NCBI GenBank assembly: GCA_902764825.1
Contig: CACWXL010000003.1
Span: 347,993-411,992, forward strand
Direction of reading: 5' to 3'
Origin: Oscillospiraceae bacterium
GTDB lineage: Bacteria; Bacillota; Clostridia; Saccharofermentanales; Saccharofermentanaceae
DNA: 64,000 bases
Shown here in pieces: positions 53,300 to 60,237 of the stretch. The notes below the pieces were generated by a model that saw nothing but the letters and a program-made list of their open reading frames with translations, had not been told where the DNA came from and searched no databases. Position 1 is the stretch's first letter; each line of letters begins with the position of its first letter. The translations under genes and the position numbers were made by a program.

Positions 53300-53332
53300 G
53301 CGGCTGTCTTGATAAAAGGCAGCCGCTTTTAT
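53300..53332 (+). terminator. rho-independent terminator after hppA
   Basis: GCGGCTGTCTT (53300-53310) pairs with AAGGCAGCCGC (53316-53326), with one G-U, followed by TTTTATAT. It has the recurrent GGCTGTC/GGCAGCC stem. Confidence 0.85.
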
Positions 53333-53371
53333 ATAATTCCACTGTTTGCAAGGGCTTTGGACATTTTTGGC

Positions 53372-53400
53372 TTTACAAAACCCGAAGCAGATGGTATTAT
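53372..53400 (+). promoter_or_regulatory. rpsO promoter
   Basis: TTTACA (53372-53377), 17-base spacer, TATTAT (53395-53400). The predicted mRNA has a leader of about 80 bases. Confidence 0.65.
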
Positions 53401-53406
53401 CACCAA

Positions 53407-53487
53407 GTTGCCTTAATCGCAGTTTTGCGGAAGACTCCGACCCTTACCTTCGATTTTGGCGTATATATTATTAAGGAGGAAAGATTT
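53407..53487 (+). promoter_or_regulatory. rpsO leader with two small hairpins, candidate S15 autoregulatory site
   Basis: CGCA-GTTT-TGCG and CGGA-AGAC-TCCG are two consecutive small hairpins ending about 35 bases before the ribosome site AAGGAGG. S15 represses its own mRNA in many bacteria through short leader structures of varied form; whether this one does is inference. Confidence 0.3.
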
Positions 53488-53754
53488 ATGTCAGCATCTT
53501 TCGACAAGCAGGCTATCATCAAGGAATATGCTCTTTCTGAGGGCGACACAGGTTCTCCTGAGGTTCAGGTTGCACTTCTTACTTACAGGATCAATCACCT
53601 CACAGAACACCTCAAGACTCACAAGGGCGACCACCACAGCAGAAGAGGTCTTCTCATGATGGTTGGTAAGAGAAGAAACATCCTTGACTATCTTGCAGGC
53701 ATTGATATCGAGCGTTACAGAACACTTATCGCTAAGCTCGGCATCAGAAAGTAA
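53488..53754 (+). CDS. rpsO: 30S ribosomal protein S15
   Basis: An 88-residue 16S rRNA-binding protein. Standard signatures: [40 protein letters not shown] and [20 protein letters not shown]. The ATG at 53488 follows AAGGAGGAAAG; a longer in-frame reading frame upstream lies in the leader and previous gene and is rejected. In many bacteria rpsO and pnp are adjacent; here two genes lie between them. Confidence 0.98.
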   Translation: MSASFDKQAIIKEYALSEGDTGSPEVQVALLTYRINHLTEHLKTHKGDHHSRRGLLMMVGKRRNILDYLAGIDIERYRTLIAKLGIRK

Positions 53755-53778
53755 TCTTTCAACGGATTATGAACAGAA

Positions 53779-53806
53779 AGCGGTTCCTTACGGGGACCGC
53801 TTTTTT
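53779..53806 (+). terminator. rho-independent terminator after rpsO
   Basis: AGCGGTTCC (53779-53787) pairs with GGGACCGCT (53793-53801), with one G-U, followed by TTTTT. Confidence 0.85.
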
Positions 53807-53862
53807 ATTGCTTATTAAAGGTGCTATAATTTACAGATAGGACATTCCGGGAGGTATTTACC

Positions 53863-55791
53863 ATGCTTGACGGTTTTATAAGAGTTGCGGCGGCAAGCCC
53901 GAAGATCAAAGTCGGTGATGTTGATTACAACATCGAACAGACAGTCAGTTTTGTAAGAAAGGCTGCAGCCAGAGATACTGCGGTTATCGTTTTTCCGGAA
54001 CTCGGCCTTACGGGTTATACCTGCGGGGATCTTTTCGGACAGAAAGCTCTTCTGGATAAGGCAAAGCTCGGACTTTTCGATCTTGCCGAGCAGACGGGAG
54101 ATCTTAATACCGTCATAATCGTGGGACTTCCTTATGAACTCGGCGGCAAACTCTATAACGTTGCTGCGGTCATCCATCAGGGTGACATCATCGGCATCGT
54201 TCCCAAGCAGAATGTTCCTAACTATTCAGAATTTTATGAGATGAGGCATTTCACGCCTTTTTACGACGACGGCGTCATCATGACGGAAGATGACATCTGC
54301 TTCGGAAGAGCGGTGTTTAAGTGTGACGATCTGTCATTTGCCATTGAGATCTGCGAGGATCTCTGGGTGCCTTCGAGCCCTTCTGAAGAGTATGTCAGGA
54401 ACGGCGCGCAGATCATATTCAACCTGTCCTGTTCTGATGAGGTCATCGGCAAGGCTCAGTTCAGGAGAGACCTTGTTAAGATGCAGAGCGCCAAGCTCAT
54501 GGCTGCCTATGTCTATTGCGACGCAGGTTTCGGTGAATCAACGCAGGACCTTGTTTTCGCAGGCCACAACATTATTGCAGAAAACGGCAAGATCTTGAGC
54601 GAGAGCAAGAGATTTGCAAACGATAACGAGGACGAGGCGATCCTTTATGCCGATATCGACCTGGAGCGTATCGATGCCGACAGAAGAAAGGCAAATACTT
54701 TCTACACGGACATCGCGGGCGCTGACGGTGTGGACATCGTCGAATTCGATGCGAAATTTTCTGATATCGTTCCCGAAAGATATATCAGCAAGACGCCTTT
54801 CGTGCCTGAGAGCAGGGTAGACCTGGAGGCTAGGTGCGAGGATATCCTCAATATGCAGGCTGCAGGTCTTTACACGAGACTTAACGCCATCGGATGCAAG
54901 ACGGCGGTAATAGGTCTTTCCGGCGGCCTTGATTCGACGCTTGCCCTTATCGTCACGATCCATGCATTTGATAAGCTCGGGCTCGACAGAAAGGGCATTA
55001 TCGGCATTACGATGCCGGGCTTCGGAACGACATCAAGGACTAAGAACAACTCGATAAATATCGCTGAGGAATACGGCTGTACATTAAGAGAGATATCCAT
55101 CTCCGATGCAGTGATCCAGCACTTCAGGGATATCGGTCATGACAGGGATGTTCATGACACCACATACGAGAATTCGCAGGCAAGAGAACGTACGCAGATC
55201 CTCATGGATATCGCAAATCAGGAGGGCGGACTTGTCGTAGGCACGGGTGACCTCTCTGAGCTCGCCTTGGGCTGGGCTACGTATAACGGTGACCACATGT
55301 CCATGTACGGCGTTAACTGCTCGATCCCGAAGACTCTCGTAAGATATCTCGTATCATATGAATCACAGCGCACGGCAGAGTCGAATCCGACTCTTTCCAA
55401 GGCTCTGGCAGACATCGTCGCAACACCCGTATCTCCTGAGCTCCTTCCGCCTACGGCAGACGGTAAGATCTCGCAGAAGACAGAAGAAACTGTAGGACCT
55501 TATGAGCTCCACGACTTCTTCCTTTATTACATGATCAGATTCGGTTTCACGCCTTCGAAAATATACCGCATGGCACTTATCGCCTTTGAAGGTTCCTACG
55601 ATGCCGAGACGATCTATAAGTGGGAAGAGACATTCTTAAGACGCTTCTTCTCTCAGCAGTTCAAGCGTTCCTGCGTGCCCGATGGTCCTAAGGTCGGTAC
55701 GGTATCGCTGTCTCCGAGAGGCGACTGGAGAATGCCTTCTGACGCTTCCAGGAACGTATGGATCGATGACTTAAAGACGGTAAGGGAATAA
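53863..55791 (+). CDS. nadE: glutamine-dependent NAD+ synthetase
   Basis: A 642-residue bifunctional enzyme: an N-terminal nitrilase-type glutaminase (catalytic Glu in VFPELGLTGY at about 46, Lys in GIVPKQNVPNY at about 112 and Cys in EICEDLW at about 163) feeds ammonia to the C-terminal ATP-pyrophosphatase (GLSGGLDSTLAL at about 350-361, GDLSELALGWATYNGDHMSM). It amidates nicotinate adenine dinucleotide to NAD. GGGAGGT precedes the ATG, and a TATAAT (53825-53830) lies 32 bases before it. The SGNH gene starts 3 bases after its stop, so the two are cotranscribed. Confidence 0.96.
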   Translation: MLDGFIRVAAASPKIKVGDVDYNIEQTVSFVRKAAARDTAVIVFPELGLTGYTCGDLFGQKALLDKAKLGLFDLAEQTGDLNTVIIVGLPYELGGKLYNVAAVIHQGDIIGIVPKQNVPNYSEFYEMRHFTPFYDDGVIMTEDDICFGRAVFKCDDLSFAIEICEDLWVPSSPSEEYVRNGAQIIFNLSCSDEVIGKAQFRRDLVKMQSAKLMAAYVYCDAGFGESTQDLVFAGHNIIAENGKILSESKRFANDNEDEAILYADIDLERIDADRRKANTFYTDIAGADGVDIVEFDAKFSDIVPERYISKTPFVPESRVDLEARCEDILNMQAAGLYTRLNAIGCKTAVIGLSGGLDSTLALIVTIHAFDKLGLDRKGIIGITMPGFGTTSRTKNNSINIAEEYGCTLREISISDAVIQHFRDIGHDRDVHDTTYENSQARERTQILMDIANQEGGLVVGTGDLSELALGWATYNGDHMSMYGVNCSIPKTLVRYLVSYESQRTAESNPTLSKALADIVATPVSPELLPPTADGKISQKTEETVGPYELHDFFLYYMIRFGFTPSKIYRMALIAFEGSYDAETIYKWEETFLRRFFSQQFKRSCVPDGPKVGTVSLSPRGDWRMPSDASRNVWIDDLKTVRE

Positions 55792-55794
55792 GAC

Positions 55795-56427
55795 ATGAAA
55801 TCAGTTGTTTGCTTCGGTGACTCTAATACATATGGACATAATCCGGTAAACGGCGACAGGTTGCCTGAATCTGTCAGGTGGCCCTGCCTTTTGCAGAATC
55901 TTTTAGGCAGTGAGTTTAAGGTCATTGAGGAAGGCTTGAACGGCAGGACCACTGTTTTCGATGACCCCAACGATGACTGGAAAAACGGCCTCGATTACAT
56001 AAAGGGCATCTTATGCACCCACAGACCTGTCGATTACCTGATAATAATGCTCGGAACCAACGACATGAAGACTGTTTACAATGCATCTCTTGATGAGATA
56101 GCCGCAGGCCTTAACGAGATCGTTCAGAGGGCCGAGAAAGTAATGGATCTTAAGCAGGGCTATGTTCCGAAGATCCTTATCGTGTCTCCGCCGGAGATCA
56201 CCACGGATATCCTTACAGGACCTTTCAGCGGCTCGTTTAATGAGGTGTCGATCGATAAGTCCAGGCGTCTTGCAGAATACTATAAGAGAGTAGCTGATAA
56301 GCACGGATGCGCTTTTCTTGATGCCAAGCAGTATATTAAGCCTTCGGTCGAAGACGGTCTCCATCTTGATCCGGCCGGACATAAGGGCCTGGCAGAGGCC
56401 GTCAGTGAGGCAATTAAGCGGCTCTGA
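55795..56427 (+). CDS. SGNH/GDSL hydrolase (arylesterase-like)
   Basis: A 210-residue hydrolase: CFGDSNTYG (block I with nucleophile Ser 10), NGRTT (block II, about 47-52), MLGTNDMK (block III, GxND) and DGLHLDPAGH (block V with Asp/His). No signal peptide, so it is cytoplasmic. The form resembles arylesterases and carbohydrate or lipid deacylases; the substrate is unknown. It is three bases after nadE, with GTAAGGGAA as ribosome site inside nadE. Confidence 0.87.
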   Translation: MKSVVCFGDSNTYGHNPVNGDRLPESVRWPCLLQNLLGSEFKVIEEGLNGRTTVFDDPNDDWKNGLDYIKGILCTHRPVDYLIIMLGTNDMKTVYNASLDEIAAGLNEIVQRAEKVMDLKQGYVPKILIVSPPEITTDILTGPFSGSFNEVSIDKSRRLAEYYKRVADKHGCAFLDAKQYIKPSVEDGLHLDPAGHKGLAEAVSEAIKRL

Positions 56428-56439
56428 GCTTTTTATTAT

Positions 56440-56467
56440 TTGTCTTATTGCACTTTTAGTATATAAT
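56440..56467 (+). promoter_or_regulatory. pnp promoter
   Basis: TTGTCT (56440-56445), 16-base spacer, TATAAT (56462-56467). Transcription would begin near 56474, just before the leader stem. Confidence 0.6.
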
Positions 56468-56480
56468 TAAAAGGTTCGAG

Positions 56481-56591
56481 AAGGAGTGTAGTGTGTAGAT
56501 TGACTGCCCGAACATCGAGCCTTTTAATTTGCTCGGACCGTGAATCTACGAACTACCTCCTTTACCAAAATTTAATTTTTTCGAAAAGGAG
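56481..56591 (+). promoter_or_regulatory. pnp leader with long stem and alternative pairing to the ribosome site
   Basis: AAGGAG (56481-56486), GTAGT (56488-56492) and GTAGATT (56495-56501) pair with CTCCTT (56557-56562), ACTAC (56552-56556) and AATCTAC (56543-56549): 18 pairs with small bulges. The loop holds a second CGAGC/GCTCG stem. CTCCTTT (56557-56563) can instead pair with AAAGGAG (56585-56591), the pnp ribosome site. E. coli pnp also has a long leader stem, cut by RNase III and degraded by PNPase. Confidence 0.65.
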
Positions 56592-56597
56592 TTTCAG

Positions 56598-58847
56598 ATG
56601 GAAAAGATTTTCAGAACTGAAATCGCCGGCAGACCGTTGGTAGTCGAGACCGGTAAGATCGCGCAGTTTGCAAACGGTTCCGCTCTCGTAAGATACGGTG
56701 AGACAACTGTTCTTTCTACAGCAACTGCAAGTGCAACACCTCGTGAGGGAATCGATTTCTTCCCGCTTTCTGTTGATTACGAGGAAAAGATGTATGCCGT
56801 AGGCAAGATGCCGGGCGGATTCCTCAAGAGAGAGGGAAGACCGGGCGAGAAGGCTATCCTTGTTTCCCGTGTTATCGACCGTCCTATCAGACCTTTGTTC
56901 CCTAAGGATCTGAGAAACGACGTTTGCGTAAACAACCTCGTTATGTCCGTAGATCCGGACTGCTCTCCTGAGATCACGGCTATGCTCGGTACATCTATCG
57001 CTATCGCTATTTCCGATATCCCGTGGAAGGGACCTGTCGGCGGCGTTGTATTAGGCCTTATCGACGGCAAGACGATCATCAACCCTACACTTGAGCAGCG
57101 TGAAGTCTCAGACATGTACGTTACTCTTGCAGGTACTCTTAACAAGATCTGCATGGTTGAGGCAGGTGCTAACGAAGTTCCTGATGACGTTATGCTCAAC
57201 GCTATCGCAGAAGGTCACGAAGAGATCAAGAAGATCTGCGAGTTCATCAACAGCATCGTAGCTGAGATCGGCAAGGAGAAGTTCACTTACGAGTCAGCAG
57301 ACGTTCCGGAAGAGATCTTCGAAGCTGTTAAGGAATACGGCTGGGACAAGATGCGTGCTGCTGTTCTTTCAAAGGACAAGGAAGTAAGAGACGCTAACGT
57401 TGCTAAGCTTCAGGAAGAAGTTGCAGCATTGCTCGAAGAGAAGGAAGAGGGCCTTTCAAAGTGGGCACCTGACGCTATCTACAAGCTCGAGAAGAAGGTC
57501 GTAAGAGATTACCTCTTCAGAGAGCACGTAAGAGTTGACGGAAGAGCATTGGACGAGATCAGACCTCTGTCCTGCGCTGTAGGTATTCTCCCCAGAGTTC
57601 ACGGTTCTTCCTTCTTCCAGAGAGGTCAGACACAGGTAATGAACATCTGTACTCTGGCTCCTCTCGATGACGCTCAGAAGCTTGAAGGCTTAGATGAGCA
57701 GACATACAAGAGATATATGCATCACTATAACTTCCCGGGTTATTCAACAGGTGAAGCTAAGCCTTCCAAGTCACCCGGAAGACGTGAGATCGGTCACGGC
57801 GCTCTTGCCGAGAGATCTCTCATTCCTGTACTTCCTTCTGAGGAAGAGTTCCCTTACTCGATCAGAACAGTATCCGAGATCACAATGAGTAACGGTTCCA
57901 CATCACAGGGTTCTGTATGCGCTTCCACACTCTCACTCATGGATGCAGGCGTTCCGATCAAGAGACCTGTTGCCGGTATCTCTTCAGGTCTTATCACAGA
58001 TCCTGACAACGACGACAACTTCCTCGTATTCATGGATATCCAGGGCATCGAGGACTTCTTCGGCGATATGGACTTCAAGGTTGCAGGTACTACAGAAGGT
58101 ATCACATCCATCCAGGTTGATATCAAGGTTGAAGGTCTTACATTAGACATCATCAAGGCTGCTTTCGAGATGACACACAAGGGAAGATTACAGATCATCA
58201 ACGACATCATTCTCCCTTGCATTCCTGCACCCCGTGCAGAGCTCAACAAGTGGGCTCCCCGTATCATCTCCATGCAGGTTCCTACAGATAAGATCAGAGA
58301 AGTTATCGGTTCCGGCGGAAAGGTCATCAACAAGATCATCGCTGACACAGGTGCCCAGATCAACATCAATGACGACGGTATGGTCTATATCTCCACACCT
58401 GATCTCGAAAAGGCTGAGAAGGCAAAGATGATCATCAACGGCATCGTTGCTGATCCTGAGGTTGGTACAGAGTACGACGGTACGGTTACAAGACTTATGG
58501 ACTTCGGCGCTTTCGTTGAGTTCTTACCCGGTAAGGAAGGTCTCGTACACATCTCCAAGATGGCTTGGAACAGAGTAGAGAAGGTCGAGGACGTTCTCCA
58601 CGAAGGTGACAAGGTTCACGTTAAGCTCATCGAGATCGACTCACAGGGCAGACTTAACCTTTCTATCCGTGACTGCCTCCCTAAGCCGGAAGGCTATGTA
58701 GAGGAAGAGCCCAGAAGAAGAGAGGGCAGACCTAACCGTGAGAGAAGAGGCGGCTTCGCAGGAAGAAATGATAAGCCCAGAAGAAACTTCAACGAAGAAT
58801 CAGAAGAGGCTCCTGAGAATCCGAAGGGCAGAAGAAGAGAGTTCTGA
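56598..58847 (+). CDS. pnp: polyribonucleotide nucleotidyltransferase (PNPase)
   Basis: A 749-residue 3'-5' phosphorolytic RNase. Two RNase PH-like domains (first about 10-135; second about 310-530 with FFQRGQTQVMN and SPGRREIGHGALAERSL and the catalytic DFFGDMDFKVAGT), a helical linker, the KH domain (IREVIGSGGKVINKIIADTG, about 570) and S1 domain (GTVTRLMDFGAFVEFLPGKE, about 632). The tail is Arg-rich (RRREGRPNRERRGG). Ribosome site AAAAGGAG is 6 bases before ATG. Codon use is highly biased. It is likely autoregulated through the leader. Confidence 0.97.
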   Translation: MEKIFRTEIAGRPLVVETGKIAQFANGSALVRYGETTVLSTATASATPREGIDFFPLSVDYEEKMYAVGKMPGGFLKREGRPGEKAILVSRVIDRPIRPLFPKDLRNDVCVNNLVMSVDPDCSPEITAMLGTSIAIAISDIPWKGPVGGVVLGLIDGKTIINPTLEQREVSDMYVTLAGTLNKICMVEAGANEVPDDVMLNAIAEGHEEIKKICEFINSIVAEIGKEKFTYESADVPEEIFEAVKEYGWDKMRAAVLSKDKEVRDANVAKLQEEVAALLEEKEEGLSKWAPDAIYKLEKKVVRDYLFREHVRVDGRALDEIRPLSCAVGILPRVHGSSFFQRGQTQVMNICTLAPLDDAQKLEGLDEQTYKRYMHHYNFPGYSTGEAKPSKSPGRREIGHGALAERSLIPVLPSEEEFPYSIRTVSEITMSNGSTSQGSVCASTLSLMDAGVPIKRPVAGISSGLITDPDNDDNFLVFMDIQGIEDFFGDMDFKVAGTTEGITSIQVDIKVEGLTLDIIKAAFEMTHKGRLQIINDIILPCIPAPRAELNKWAPRIISMQVPTDKIREVIGSGGKVINKIIADTGAQININDDGMVYISTPDLEKAEKAKMIINGIVADPEVGTEYDGTVTRLMDFGAFVEFLPGKEGLVHISKMAWNRVEKVEDVLHEGDKVHVKLIEIDSQGRLNLSIRDCLPKPEGYVEEEPRRREGRPNRERRGGFAGRNDKPRRNFNEESEEAPENPKGRRREF

Positions 58848-58874
58848 TAAAACTTAAATAAAGAGGTAACACTT

Positions 58875-60086
58875 ATGGCAGAGAACTTGGGAAACGCTGA
58901 AGAACAGATCGAAGTTATAACTGAGGGAATGACCGAAGACGTAACTGACAAGAAGTGCCCGAACTGCGGTGCAACTGTTGTTTACGATCCTGAGACACTC
59001 TCCATGAGCTGTCCTTTCTGCGGATATTCAAGACAGCTCCCCAAGCCGGAGGACAATGGTCAGGACGTAGAAGAGCTCGATTTCTCTTCTGCAAAGAACC
59101 GTGAGAGCCTTGACTGGGGCAAAGCAAAGAAATCACTTGTTTGTAAGAACTGCGGCGCAGAGACTATCATGGATGAGGCAGATACTGCACAGTGCTGCCC
59201 TTACTGCGGTTCCACACAGGTAATGCCTGTAGATAACGATGAAGATGTTGTTGCACCGGGCGGCGTTGTTCCTTTCGAGATCACGAAGGAAAAGGCTGCA
59301 CAGATCTTCAAGAGCTGGATGAAGGGCAAGCTCTTTGCGCCCAACGATGCGAAGAAGAGCTGCGAGGCTAAGAACTTCAGCGGCGTATATCTTCCTTACT
59401 GGACATACGATTCACAGACCACATCTCCTTATGAGGTCAAGCTTGCTTTCGACAGTACTGATAAGGATGGTCATACATCGACTACTTATAAGACCTACAG
59501 AGGAATCTACGAGCGCTTCATCGACGATGAGACTGTATATGCCAGCAAGAAGACAAACAACCGCTTCATAAAAGCTGCATCCACATTTGATTTCTCTAAG
59601 CTCCGCAAGTACTCTCCTGAGTTCATTGCAGGATTCCTTGCTGAGCGTTATACGGTTGGTCTTGATGAAGGATGGGATATTGCTAAGACTCAGATCAAAG
59701 CAAAGCTTCAGAATGAGATCGGCAGCATGGAGAGGAAGAGACATCATGCTGACCGTGTATCAAAGGTTACTTTTAATACAGCTTATTCCAAGGTTACTTA
59801 TAAGTATGTACTTGCTCCTATCTGGATCGCAAACTTCAAGTTCAAGGAAAAGATCTACAACATCGTAGTCAACGGCCAGACAGGTCAGATCAAGGGCGAG
59901 GCTCCTGTATCACCTCTCAAGGTTGCATATTCGGCAACTGATCCGCAGGATAATCAACCAAAACATCCAAGGCTGTCTCGATTACAAAGAGACAGCCTTT
60001 TTGTTATCCGGCAGGGCGGTTTTTGTTCGGAAACTCTGATAACCTTGAAATCCCTGAAACGCAATAAATCAAGGCTTTTTGAGTAA
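58875..60086 (+). CDS. zinc-ribbon protein with unusual C-terminus
   Basis: A 403-residue soluble protein with two to three zinc ribbons: CPNCGATVVYD with CPFCGYS, and CKNCGAETIM with CCPYCGSTQVM. A long alpha/beta region follows (VVPFEITKEKAAQIFKSWMK, LPYWTYDSQTTSPYE, APIWIANFKFKEKIYNIVVN), as in clostridial proteins annotated TFIIB-type zinc ribbon, which I believe usually end with membrane helices. Here the sequence changes after GEAPVSPLKVA to a basic, low-quality tail that runs through a terminator hairpin (59969-60002). The last 60 residues are therefore doubtful. It lies 27 bases after pnp with AGAGGTAAC as ribosome site. Confidence 0.7.
   Translation: MAENLGNAEEQIEVITEGMTEDVTDKKCPNCGATVVYDPETLSMSCPFCGYSRQLPKPEDNGQDVEELDFSSAKNRESLDWGKAKKSLVCKNCGAETIMDEADTAQCCPYCGSTQVMPVDNDEDVVAPGGVVPFEITKEKAAQIFKSWMKGKLFAPNDAKKSCEAKNFSGVYLPYWTYDSQTTSPYEVKLAFDSTDKDGHTSTTYKTYRGIYERFIDDETVYASKKTNNRFIKAASTFDFSKLRKYSPEFIAGFLAERYTVGLDEGWDIAKTQIKAKLQNEIGSMERKRHHADRVSKVTFNTAYSKVTYKYVLAPIWIANFKFKEKIYNIVVNGQTGQIKGEAPVSPLKVAYSATDPQDNQPKHPRLSRLQRDSLFVIRQGGFCSETLITLKSLKRNKSRLFE
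59969..60002 (+). terminator. terminator inside the 3' end of the zinc-ribbon frame
   Basis: AAGGCTGTCTC (59969-59979) pairs perfectly with GAGACAGCCTT (59989-59999), followed by TTTG. The zinc-ribbon reading frame passes through it, so the true end of that gene probably lay before this point. Confidence 0.85.
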
Positions 60087-60150
60087 ACTTATTTTTACAA
60101 GTTTTTTGTTTGATTAAGAAAAATGAACGAAAAATGATTTGTTTGTCAAA

Positions 60151-60169
60151 GATTTGATATAATCAAATC
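60151..60169 (+). promoter_or_regulatory. palindrome over the -10 of the adhesin gene
   Basis: GATTTGAT-ATA-ATCAAATC (8-base half sites, 3-base spacer) covers TATAAT (60158-60163), 69 bases before the adhesin ATG at 60238. The -35 is weak (TGATTT at 17 bases). A repressor bound here would block the -10. Confidence 0.55.
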
Positions 60170-60237
60170 CAATGCCTTTAATTCCATAAAGAAAATACTT
60201 AAAATGCGCGTAATTGAATAAGTAATGGGGAATTCAA

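Noticed and set aside
53188..53487. N-terminal extension of rpsO in frame
   Set aside because: It crosses the hppA terminator and the rpsO promoter; S15 proteins start at the ATG at 53488.
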